Assembly (NCBI RefSeq): GCF_000745235.1 | Contig: NZ_JQNL01000001.1 | Location: 4,396,001-4,460,000, forward strand | Origin: Luteibacter mycovicinus | GTDB lineage: Bacteria; Pseudomonadota; Gammaproteobacteria; Xanthomonadales; Rhodanobacteraceae | DNA length: 64,000 nt | Reading direction: 5' to 3' | Shown: positions 18,537-26,519 of the stretch, piece after piece | Numbering within the stretch: position 1 is the stretch's first letter | Layout: the number at the start of each line of letters is the position of its first letter | Notes under the pieces: generated by a model | Told to the model about the DNA's origin: nothing | Database searches by the model: none | Seen by the model: the letters and a program-made list of their open reading frames with translations, nothing else | Translations under genes and position numbers: made by a program

Positions 18537-20066
18537 ATGAGCGGGGAACTCGTTCCTTTCGCGGGCATGCTGCCCGCACTGATCGGCGAGGCGCGCAGAC
18601 GGCGCGTCGCGATGGGCGTCACCTTCGCGGTGATCGCGCTGGCCGCGCTGGGTATCGGAGCGGTATGGCCGAAAAAGTACGAAGCATCCACGACCATCCT
18701 CGCGCAGGACGCGAGCATCATCACGCCGCTGATGGAAGGCGCGGCCTCGGCGACGGCGAACAAGAACCGCGCAGGCATGGCACGCGACGTGATTTTCAGC
18801 CGCCGCGTGCTCGATGAGGTGTTGCGGACCGGCGGGTGGCTGGCCTCTTCACCGTCCCCGATCGAGCGCGACAAACTCATCGAGAGCATCAAGGCACGCA
18901 CGAAGATCGTCAACAACCGTGAGAATCTGATCACCATCAGCTATTTCGACTCCGACCCGCGGCGTGCCTTCGAGGTGACCCGTGCCTTCGGCCAGCTGTT
19001 CATCAGCGAGAGCCTTCTCTCCAAGCAGCGGGAAAGCCGCGACGCCTACGAGTTCATCAACAGCCAGGTCGAGGCCTATCGCGGCAAGCTCACCGACGCC
19101 GAGGACAAGCTCAAGGCGTATCGCGACGCCAATGCCGATGCGCGTCCCGGCAGCGACATCGACGCCAATTCCCGCATCAGCGCCCTGCGTACGCAGATCG
19201 AGAACAACCGCATGGACGCGATGCAGAAGCAGTCCCAGGCCGCGGCGCTGAATGCGCAACTCAGCGGTGAGTCCGAGGTCAACGCCGTGCAGACCGTCGG
19301 CGGCATCTACCAGGCCCAGCTGGCCGAGATGCAGTCGCAGCTCGACAAGCTCCTGCTCACCTATACGGACTCCTACCCGGACGTCGTCCGCCTGCGTCAC
19401 CAGATCGAGGATGTGCGAACGCAGATGCAGAGCGCCGATGCAAGCCGTGCGGTGGGTGGCGGCACGGTCGACCGGATGGTCACCATGAATCCGGTCAACC
19501 AGCAGATGCGCGTGCAGCTGGCGACGATCCGCAGCGATGCCGCCGCCGCCTCGGCGCGGGTAAGCGCGAGCGAGTCGATGCTTCAGTCCGAGCTGGAGCG
19601 CAGCAAGCGCATCGCCAACTCGGAAAACGTGACCGCCGAGCTGACGCGCGATTACACGGTCAACCGCGACGTCTACCAGGACCTGCTCAAGCGGCGCGAG
19701 AACGCGCGCGTCTCCATGAATCTCGACGCCGAGCAGCGCGGACTGACCTTTCAGGTGCAGGACCCGGCCGTGTTGCCACTGGTGCCGTCGGGCCTGCGTT
19801 TCATGCACTTCGGTCTGGCTGGTGTCGCCTTGTCGCTGGCGGTTCCGTTCGGTCTGCTGTTCGCGGTGGCGCGTTTCGATCCCCGCGTGCGTTCGGTCGG
19901 CCAGCTCGAACGGGCCACGGGCTTTCCCGTGCTGGCCACCATTCCGTTCTATCCCACGCCGCGCGACCGCCGCCGTGAGCACCTGCAGAACATGCTGCTG
20001 GCGCTCATCGTCACCGGCGTCGGTGCCGTCTACCTGCTGCTGTTCTGGTTGAGGATGAAGGGCTGA
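18537..20066 (+). CDS. Polysaccharide co-polymerase / chain-length determinant (GumC-like)
   Basis: A 509-residue inner-membrane protein with the Wzz/GumC topology. One transmembrane helix lies near residues 25-45 (VTFAVIALAALGIGAVW), a long periplasmic coiled coil spans about residues 160-420, and a C-terminal hairpin (GLAGVALSLAVPFGLLFAV) and last helix follow. It sets polymer length with the Wzy polymerase and couples to export. It lacks a fused kinase; the kinase-like protein is encoded 3 bp downstream. It resembles the chain-length determinant of exosortase-A (XrtA) type EPS clusters. Confidence 0.87.
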   Translation: MSGELVPFAGMLPALIGEARRRRVAMGVTFAVIALAALGIGAVWPKKYEASTTILAQDASIITPLMEGAASATANKNRAGMARDVIFSRRVLDEVLRTGGWLASSPSPIERDKLIESIKARTKIVNNRENLITISYFDSDPRRAFEVTRAFGQLFISESLLSKQRESRDAYEFINSQVEAYRGKLTDAEDKLKAYRDANADARPGSDIDANSRISALRTQIENNRMDAMQKQSQAAALNAQLSGESEVNAVQTVGGIYQAQLAEMQSQLDKLLLTYTDSYPDVVRLRHQIEDVRTQMQSADASRAVGGGTVDRMVTMNPVNQQMRVQLATIRSDAAAASARVSASESMLQSELERSKRIANSENVTAELTRDYTVNRDVYQDLLKRRENARVSMNLDAEQRGLTFQVQDPAVLPLVPSGLRFMHFGLAGVALSLAVPFGLLFAVARFDPRVRSVGQLERATGFPVLATIPFYPTPRDRRREHLQNMLLALIVTGVGAVYLLLFWLRMKG

Positions 20067-20069
20067 CTC

Positions 20070-20834
20070 ATGAATAAACTGGCCGCCGAACCCATCGAAC
20101 CCGGGCATGCCGAGCACCCGCACGTCGACCCGCGTACCACGCCGGGTCACTCCATCGCGCGCATGCGCGAGGCGGACGGGGCGCTGGCGCCGATCGACTG
20201 CGAGCGCAAACGCCTCATCCATCGCGAGGAATCCGTCCGACAACAGTCCGATGCCTTCCGGGGGATCCGCACGCGGTTGCTGGAGATGGCGGGCGAAAAC
20301 AACTTCATCACCCTGGTCGTCGCGGTGAGCCCGCGGTCGGGAGCGAGCTTCGTGACGCGCAACCTGGCCACCGCGTTCGCTTTCGACGAGTCGAAGACGA
20401 GCCTGCTGGTCGACTGCAATCTGCGCTATCCGAACCAGCACAAGGCCTTCGGTATCGAGCCACACACGGGCGGTCTTATCGATTTCCTCGAGCATCCGTC
20501 ACGCGGCATCGCCTCGATCATGTATCCGACCGGCGTACCGCGGATGCGCCTGATTCCTGCCGGCAGGTCGCGCGAGAACAGTGGCGAGTACTTCTCGTCG
20601 TTCCGCATGCGCGCCGTGCTGGACTCGTTGCGTTGTCGCTACAGCGACCGCTACCTGTTCCTCGACGGTCCGTCCGTCAAGGGCTCGCCGGATGCGCGCA
20701 TCCTGGCCGATCTCGCCGACTTCGTCGTGGTGGTCGCGGGCTATGGACGCGATACGCCCGCGGCGATCAATCAGGCGGTGGCGAATTTCGATCCGGCCAA
20801 GCTGGCGGGCGTCGTCTTCAATCAGTCGCCGTGA
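20070..20834 (+). CDS. Degenerate BY-kinase-like partner of the chain-length protein
   Basis: A 254-residue ParA/MinD-fold protein of the CpsD/Wzc kinase group. The Walker A' region is recognisable as SLLVDCNLRYPNQHKAFG and the later LFLDGPSVKGSPDARI resembles Walker B. The P-loop, however, reads VSPRSGASFVTRNLA where active kinases have GxGKS/T, so the phosphate-binding Lys is missing. The C-terminus ends GVVFNQSP with no tyrosine cluster. It is probably a non-phosphorylating regulator of chain length; nucleotide binding is doubtful. It sits in the operon between the co-polymerase and the outer-membrane barrel. Confidence 0.78.
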   Translation: MNKLAAEPIEPGHAEHPHVDPRTTPGHSIARMREADGALAPIDCERKRLIHREESVRQQSDAFRGIRTRLLEMAGENNFITLVVAVSPRSGASFVTRNLATAFAFDESKTSLLVDCNLRYPNQHKAFGIEPHTGGLIDFLEHPSRGIASIMYPTGVPRMRLIPAGRSRENSGEYFSSFRMRAVLDSLRCRYSDRYLFLDGPSVKGSPDARILADLADFVVVVAGYGRDTPAAINQAVANFDPAKLAGVVFNQSP

Positions 20835-20862
20835 CGCGGACCGAAGGGCAGGGGGAGGGATC

Positions 20863-22227
20863 ATGCCGGCATCGACCAGGCTCGCGCAGGCCATCGTGAT
20901 CGGGCTCGCGGTCGCACCGACGGCGGTGCTTGCCGGAACCTTCGATTACACCCTGTATGGGGGGATCGAGCACAGCAACAACATCGCCTTGTCGTCGGAC
21001 CGGCCCCTGAGCGAGAACGTGCTGACGCCAGGGGGGACATTCCAGTTCACGCAGCTGGGTTCGACGTTCCAGGCCAACGTGGCGGGAACCTTCGAATACC
21101 GCAAGTACCTCGAAAACCACTTCGATTCGCAGACGCAGACACAGCTCGGCGCGCAAGCCAACTGGACGATCGCCCCGGAACGGCTGGACTTTTCGGTCGA
21201 GGACTATGCGGGCGTGCAGCCGGTGGATCAGTTGTCGGCCGACTCGCCCGACAACCAGCAGCAGACCAACGTGATCGTGCTCGGCCCTACGCTGCGCATG
21301 CGCTTCGGCGATGCGGCGCGCGGTCAGTTCGAATTGCGGTATATCAACAGCTACGCATCGAAGGTCGATGAGTTCGATTCGTCCCGCGGCATGGCTGCCT
21401 TTCGTGTCTACCGCGACCTGAGCCCGACCGATCAGCTCTCCGGCAACGTGGAGTTCCAGCGGGTCGGTTTCACCCATCAGCCGAGCACGGCCGATTACGA
21501 TCGCAAGGAGGCCTTCGTGCGCTACACGAGCACGTTGGCGCATTTCGATGCGGACGTGCTGGTGGGCGGTACGCGACTGTCGTTCTACCAGGGGCGCAGC
21601 ACGTCGGCTCCCGTCGTACGACTGCAGGTCGGCTGGCAGCCGACCCTGCGCAACGCACTGACCGTGGCGGGTGCCTACCAGTATGCCGACGCCGCGCAGG
21701 ATCTGATCACGACACCAGGGGCCTACGGCGCGGGCCTGACCGCCGATCGCGCCGAGGCGATCGATCCGTTCGCCAACACGGGCGGACTGGGAAGGGGGGC
21801 GACCGGCACGGGCATCGGCGTGGGCAGCGCGGTGATCGGCTCGGAGGTGTACAAGGAGCGCCGTCTCGAAGCGACCTGGAACTGGCGCGGTGAGCGGCTG
21901 ACCATGACCATATCGCCGGCCTTCAACAAGCTGAGTTATCTGGACGATCCCACCTTCGACCAGACCGGACGCGGGCTGAGCGTCGGTGTCGGCTACCGCC
22001 TCAACCCCACGCTGACCCTCTCGGGATTCGCCAGCTACGACCGCGTGACCTACGACACGCTCAGCCGTAAGGACAACACGGTCCGGCTGGGCCTGGACCT
22101 GGGCAAACAGATCAATCGGCACTGGAGCTGGCACGCGTCCGTCGCACGCGAGCGGCGTACGAGCGATGCCGTGGGCCAGAGCTATCGCGAGGCGGAATTC
22201 TTCATCGGCGTGGTCTACCGGAGATGA
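20863..22227 (+). CDS. Outer-membrane beta-barrel protein of the exopolysaccharide system
   Basis: A 454-residue protein with a signal peptide (ending VAPTAVLAGTF) and a series of alternating amphipathic strands with aromatic girdles, closing in FFIGVVYRR. It starts with DYTLYGGIEHSNNI, the pattern of the TIGR03016/EpsL-like barrels of exosortase-type EPS clusters. It may help move the polymer across the outer membrane or anchor it. GGGGGAGGG precedes the ATG. Its stop overlaps the next start (ATGA at 22224-22227). Confidence 0.78.
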   Translation: MPASTRLAQAIVIGLAVAPTAVLAGTFDYTLYGGIEHSNNIALSSDRPLSENVLTPGGTFQFTQLGSTFQANVAGTFEYRKYLENHFDSQTQTQLGAQANWTIAPERLDFSVEDYAGVQPVDQLSADSPDNQQQTNVIVLGPTLRMRFGDAARGQFELRYINSYASKVDEFDSSRGMAAFRVYRDLSPTDQLSGNVEFQRVGFTHQPSTADYDRKEAFVRYTSTLAHFDADVLVGGTRLSFYQGRSTSAPVVRLQVGWQPTLRNALTVAGAYQYADAAQDLITTPGAYGAGLTADRAEAIDPFANTGGLGRGATGTGIGVGSAVIGSEVYKERRLEATWNWRGERLTMTISPAFNKLSYLDDPTFDQTGRGLSVGVGYRLNPTLTLSGFASYDRVTYDTLSRKDNTVRLGLDLGKQINRHWSWHASVARERRTSDAVGQSYREAEFFIGVVYRR

Positions 22228-22949
22228 GCATGCGTGGCGACCTCGACCTGCCGTTCTTTTTCGGTGCCGACGACGGCCTGTTCGGCATGTATCACGCGGG
22301 TACGCCGACGGCGCGTCGCGCGTTGCTGATGTGCGCCTCGCTGGGGCAGGACCTGATCCGCTGCCATCGCCTGTATCGTCAGCTCGCGCAAGCGCTGGCG
22401 ATGCAGGGAGTCCCCGTGTTGCGCTTCGACTACCACGGTACCGGCGACGCCGCTGGCAGCAGTGGCGAGGTGGACTGGTCGCGCTGCGTCGAGGACACCG
22501 TGACGGCCGCCGCGGAGTTGCGCGGACGCGCCAGTATCGACCGCGTCGTCGCCTTCGGTGCACGGCTGGGTGGCAGCATCGCCATGGCCGCGGCGGGTCG
22601 GGCCGGTTTCACGGAAGTCATCGCATGGGATCCCGTGCTCGATGGCGGCGATTACGTGGCGGCGCTGGACGCCATGCAGGCCGCCCTGCGCGAGGACGGC
22701 GAGCGCTTTACGCGACCGCGCAGCCACGCCGATGTGGCCGAGCAATGGCTGGGCTTCGATATCGGCGACAGCTTGCGGCGTCAGCTCTGCGCGTTACGCG
22801 TCGGCACGCCGGCCGTGCCTACGCTCGTGCTGGATGCGCAGTCGCTCGGTCAGTCCACCCCGTGGAACGACTTGCGGCGACTCGAGACCGCGATCCTGTC
22901 GCAGCCGCTCATCCAGGCCGTCACCGGTCGTCTGAAGGAGGTCGCGTGA
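22224..22949 (+). CDS. Alpha/beta-hydrolase-fold protein lacking a nucleophile (exosortase-A-associated hydrolase 2-like)
   Basis: A 241-residue alpha/beta hydrolase fold. The oxyanion strand FDYHGTGDAAG is normal, but the nucleophile elbow reads FGARLGG with Arg where Ser or Cys should be, so classical hydrolysis is unlikely. This pattern is seen in hydrolase 2 of exosortase-A EPS clusters. It is translated just before a second hydrolase with a 1-nt overlap (TGATG at 22947-22951). The role is unknown; it may form a complex with the next protein or bind an acyl/aminoacyl thioester. Confidence 0.72.
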   Translation: MSMRGDLDLPFFFGADDGLFGMYHAGTPTARRALLMCASLGQDLIRCHRLYRQLAQALAMQGVPVLRFDYHGTGDAAGSSGEVDWSRCVEDTVTAAAELRGRASIDRVVAFGARLGGSIAMAAAGRAGFTEVIAWDPVLDGGDYVAALDAMQAALREDGERFTRPRSHADVAEQWLGFDIGDSLRRQLCALRVGTPAVPTLVLDAQSLGQSTPWNDLRRLETAILSQPLIQAVTGRLKEVA

Positions 22950-23782
22950 TGCGTGAGGAAGCTCATCGATTCGGTCGTGCACGGCACCTGGTCGGTATCG
23001 CGGGTGTGCCGGAAGGCGCGCGCGGAGAGACCGGCGTCATCGTATTGAACGCCGGACTGGTGCATCGCATCGGTCCCTTCCGGCTGCACGTGGAACTGAC
23101 CCGCCAGCTCAACGCGGCTGGCTACCCGACGCTTCGATTCGACATGTCGACGCTCGGCGACAGCGGTGCCACGGGCGGCGGCATGACCCGTACCCAGCAG
23201 GTCTGCGCGGATCTCGACGACGCGATGGTTCTGATGAAAAACCGGGCGGGGTGCGAGCGTTTCGTGCTGGTCGGCCTGTGTTCGGGCGCGCAGAACGCAC
23301 ATGTGGTGGCATCGACCGATCCGCGTGTCTCGGGAGCGGTATTCCTCGACGGATACGCGTATCGCACGCTCGGCTACAAGCTTCGTCACTACCTGCCGCG
23401 TGTGGCGGATCCCGGCCGCTGGGCGCGCTGGCTGCGCGGGCGTCCGGGTGGCGGCGGCGCCGACAAGGCGGCACCCGAGCCCGTGTTCGCGGTGGCACCC
23501 GCGCCCCGCGATCAGGTGATCGCCGATTTCACCGGCATGGTGGGGCGGGGCATGAAGCTCTATCTCGTCTACTCGGGTGGCATCAGCAACTATTTCAATC
23601 ACGCGCGTCAGTTCCGCGAGTGCTTTGGCAAGGTGATGAGCCATCCGGCGGTCACCACGCGGTACCTGGCCGAGACCGACCACACGTACATCCTCACCGG
23701 CGACCGCGCCCGTCTGCTCGACGGCATCGGCGGCTGGCTTGCCCGCAACTTCCCACCGGCCACGGCCGGGAGGTCTCCATGA
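22949..23782 (+). CDS. Alpha/beta hydrolase with Cys nucleophile (exosortase-A-associated hydrolase 1-like)
   Basis: A 277-residue alpha/beta hydrolase fold. The elbow is VGLCSGAQNA, which puts Cys at the nucleophile position. Asp lies in the strand region FDMSTLGDSGATGGG, and a C-terminal His is available in ETDHTYIL. AAGGAGG lies seven bases before the ATG. It resembles hydrolase 1 of exosortase-A EPS clusters. A thioesterase or acyltransferase role is possible; a Cys nucleophile would suit transfer from a carrier protein, and this locus also encodes a megasynthase without a thioesterase. That link is inference. Confidence 0.72.
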   Translation: MREEAHRFGRARHLVGIAGVPEGARGETGVIVLNAGLVHRIGPFRLHVELTRQLNAAGYPTLRFDMSTLGDSGATGGGMTRTQQVCADLDDAMVLMKNRAGCERFVLVGLCSGAQNAHVVASTDPRVSGAVFLDGYAYRTLGYKLRHYLPRVADPGRWARWLRGRPGGGGADKAAPEPVFAVAPAPRDQVIADFTGMVGRGMKLYLVYSGGISNYFNHARQFRECFGKVMSHPAVTTRYLAETDHTYILTGDRARLLDGIGGWLARNFPPATAGRSP

Positions 23783-24783
23783 ATACGGTCCTGGTCACCG
23801 GCGGTGCCGGTTATATCGGCAGCCACACGGTGCAGCAGCTGGTCGCGCGGGGCGACCGGGTCGTCGTGATCGACAACCTCTCCACCGGATTCCGCGAGGC
23901 CGTGCGCGGCGCGTCCCTGGTCGAAGGCAATGTGGGCGACGGCGACCTCGTCTCGCGGGTTCTGGAAGCGCATCGCGTCGATGCGGTCCTGCACTTCGCG
24001 GCACATACGGTGGTGCCGGAGTCGGTCAGCGATCCGCTGAAGTACTACGGCAACAACACCTGCAATACCCGCAACCTGCTGGCGGCGTGTGCGGCGGCCG
24101 GCGTGGACAAGTTCATCTTTTCGTCGACGGCGGCGGTCTACGGTGCCACGGAGGCCGGCGTCGCCGATGAAACGACGCCGACGTGTCCCGCCAATCCTTA
24201 CGGCACGTCGAAGCTGATGTCCGAAACGATGTTGCGCGACTGGTGCGCAACCGGAGCGATGCGGCATGTCATCCTGCGCTACTTCAATGTCGCCGGTTGC
24301 GACCCGCTCGGACGCATCGGCCACAGCACTCCGCTGGCCACGTTGCTGATCAAGGTGGCGTGCGAACACGCCGTGGGTAAGCGTCAGTGCGTGTCCATCT
24401 ACGGCACCGACTACGACACGCCGGACGGCACGGGCGTGCGTGACTACATCCACGTCGACGATCTGGCCGCCGCGCATCTGAGCGCGCTGGATCATCTGCG
24501 CGACGGTGGCGATTCACTCACCCTGAACTGCGGCTACGGGCACGGTTACAGCGTGCGCGAGGTCGTGGATGCCGTGGCGCGCGCGGGCGGCCATGCGCTC
24601 AACGTGCTGGAACTGCCGCGCCGGCCCGGAGACATCGGCAAGCTCATCGCGTGCAGCGACCGGCTGCGCGACGTGCTCGGCTGGCGACCGCGCCACGACG
24701 ATCTCGATTTCATCGTCCGTACCGCGCTGGACTGGGAGTACCGCCTCGCGGGGCTGCACGCGCCTGTCGCGTCGGTCGCATGA
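23779..24783 (+). CDS. galE: UDP-glucose 4-epimerase
   Basis: A 334-residue extended SDR epimerase. It shows the NAD-binding GGAGYIGSH, the catalytic SSTAAVYG serine and YGTSK tyrosine-lysine pair, and the GalE features YFNVAGCDP and GTGVRDYIHVDD. It interconverts UDP-glucose and UDP-galactose (or the HexNAc forms), supplying a sugar for the exopolysaccharide. The start overlaps the preceding stop (ATGA at 23779-23782). Confidence 0.92.
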   Translation: MNTVLVTGGAGYIGSHTVQQLVARGDRVVVIDNLSTGFREAVRGASLVEGNVGDGDLVSRVLEAHRVDAVLHFAAHTVVPESVSDPLKYYGNNTCNTRNLLAACAAAGVDKFIFSSTAAVYGATEAGVADETTPTCPANPYGTSKLMSETMLRDWCATGAMRHVILRYFNVAGCDPLGRIGHSTPLATLLIKVACEHAVGKRQCVSIYGTDYDTPDGTGVRDYIHVDDLAAAHLSALDHLRDGGDSLTLNCGYGHGYSVREVVDAVARAGGHALNVLELPRRPGDIGKLIACSDRLRDVLGWRPRHDDLDFIVRTALDWEYRLAGLHAPVASVA

Positions 24784-26519
24784 ACGCACGTGCCTTCCAG
24801 CGTCGGCGCGGCTGGCACGGGGTCGTGCGCGAGACACGGCGAGCGACGCCGGGCGCACCTCAAGCGATGTCCCGCCACGTGCTCATCGTCATCGGCCTTC
24901 TGCTTGCCGCCGTCGCGGCGGGCCTGTCACCCGCCAGCGGCGCGTCACCCGCTCCGGCAGGAGCGACCCTGGTCGCGAAACAGCCTGGCCCCGGTACCCA
25001 GCAAATCACGGTAACCCGCCGCACTTCCGACACGGCCTCCGTCCAGGTCACCGTAGGCATCCCTTTCCCACCCGGCACCCTCCGCGACCCCAGGCTCCTG
25101 CGCATCGTCGACGTCGAAGGCAACGAAGTCCCCGCGTCCGTCATCCCGACCCTCCAGTGGCACACCGGCGCGGGCGGCATCCGGGCCGTCCGCGTCCAGT
25201 TCCGCGCCGCCGCCGGGATTTATTGCTTCGAACTCGGTACACCTCGCGCGATGGATGCTCCCGGCTGGCCCTACGCGCAAGGCCTGATCGACGACAGGCC
25301 CAAAGCGATCGCCGTGCTCACGCCCGAATGGCTCACCGCCTCCCTGATCGCCGGCCCCCAGTCGGTGGCCGACCGCGACGAAGCCTACGCGCGCTACGTG
25401 GATGCGCAGTTCCGCTGGGCGAAAGAACTTCCGGTCAAGGACAGCACCGCCTGGCTCTTCGACCGGCCTTCCACGTTGTTCAAGGCGTACGTGCGCACCG
25501 GCCGCGCCGATTATCTCGAGTCGGCCGAGGCGAGCTTTCGCTGGTACATGGCGGGTATCAAGCGTGACGGCGTTCCAGTCAGCCCCTCATGCGCCGGGGG
25601 ATGGCTGCCTGACGGCAAACCGTGCGACGTGAAGTACGTCTATATCGAACCCATCCTGCTCGCGGTCGCCCTGAGCGGAGACGACTCGATGCACGACGCC
25701 GCCCTCGTCGGCAAGATGGCCGACCTCTGGCACAGCGGCGGCTGGAACGGACCGCCGGGTCCATACCGGCACCCGACTGACTACTTCACCGAGCGACTTG
25801 CCGGCCTGGGTCTCATCGAGACCGTTGCCGCGTACGAGCTCACAGGCGATGCACGTTATCGCGATCGCGTACTCGCTCGCGTCGGCTGGCTCGACGAGCA
25901 GCAACGACATAACCCCGACGGGCTCGGCGACGACGGCTCCTGGCGCAACAGCTGGAACGTGCATGAAAACGATCCCGACGGTGCCGATGACGTGCGCGGT
26001 GCCTCGCCGTGGATGAGCGAGAACATCGTGGACGGTCTCTGGCATGCGTGGCTGGTGACGAAGGATCCGCGCATTCCCCCGATGATCACCGCCTTTGGAC
26101 GCTACCTCGAACGTTACGGCTGGATCGACCCGGCGTTGCTCGTGCATCCGCATGACTGGCGCAACGAATGCTCGGGGCCGGGCGGGCAGATCGCCTGGTA
26201 CTGGTCGTCATCGAAGGCGACACCGGCAGCCCTGATGAAGATCCAGGAGTCGGAGGGCTGGTACAGCGACGGGCACAATGTCGAACTGGGCCTCCCCGTC
26301 GCGGCCGCCTACTACTTCGAGACGGATCCGGCGCAGGCCGCGCTGCTGAAGAAGCGGTTTGCCGCCTTGTCGTCATCGTACGCACCGGCATGCGCGGCCA
26401 TCTCGGACACGTTGCGCCGGTTCAACTGGAACAACCGCGGTGCGGGCGTGGCGCAGTGGATGATGCGCCAGCCGGCGGGCGCAGGGCTGACCGACTCGCT
26501 TGCGCGGACGTCGCCATGA
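24780..26519 (+). CDS. Secreted RIFT-barrel / alpha-toroid protein, possible polysaccharide lyase or hydrolase
   Basis: Up to 579 residues. The operon's usual ATGA overlap supports the ATG at 24780; an internal ATG at 24867 gives a cleaner signal peptide (MSRHVLIVIGLLLAAVAAG). Residues about 75-160 look like the N-terminal RIFT barrel of PcRGLX/YetA-type lyases (VTVGIPFPPGTLRDPRLLRI). The rest is helix-rich with repeated motifs such as RTGRADYLESAEASFRWYM, consistent with an (alpha/alpha) toroid of polysaccharide-degrading enzymes. Within an EPS operon it would trim or edit the polymer. The catalytic residues are not assignable by eye. Confidence 0.65.
   Translation: MNARAFQRRRGWHGVVRETRRATPGAPQAMSRHVLIVIGLLLAAVAAGLSPASGASPAPAGATLVAKQPGPGTQQITVTRRTSDTASVQVTVGIPFPPGTLRDPRLLRIVDVEGNEVPASVIPTLQWHTGAGGIRAVRVQFRAAAGIYCFELGTPRAMDAPGWPYAQGLIDDRPKAIAVLTPEWLTASLIAGPQSVADRDEAYARYVDAQFRWAKELPVKDSTAWLFDRPSTLFKAYVRTGRADYLESAEASFRWYMAGIKRDGVPVSPSCAGGWLPDGKPCDVKYVYIEPILLAVALSGDDSMHDAALVGKMADLWHSGGWNGPPGPYRHPTDYFTERLAGLGLIETVAAYELTGDARYRDRVLARVGWLDEQQRHNPDGLGDDGSWRNSWNVHENDPDGADDVRGASPWMSENIVDGLWHAWLVTKDPRIPPMITAFGRYLERYGWIDPALLVHPHDWRNECSGPGGQIAWYWSSSKATPAALMKIQESEGWYSDGHNVELGLPVAAAYYFETDPAQAALLKKRFAALSSSYAPACAAISDTLRRFNWNNRGAGVAQWMMRQPAGAGLTDSLARTSP

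Noticed and set aside
18849..20495. Long open frame (548 codons) on the minus strand opposite the chain-length protein
   Set aside because: High GC content gives long antisense frames; the product has no recognisable motif and the + strand gene is a clear family member.
20818..22563. Long minus-strand frame opposite the outer-membrane barrel and hydrolase
   Set aside because: Arg/Pro-rich translation without domains, overlapping well-supported genes.
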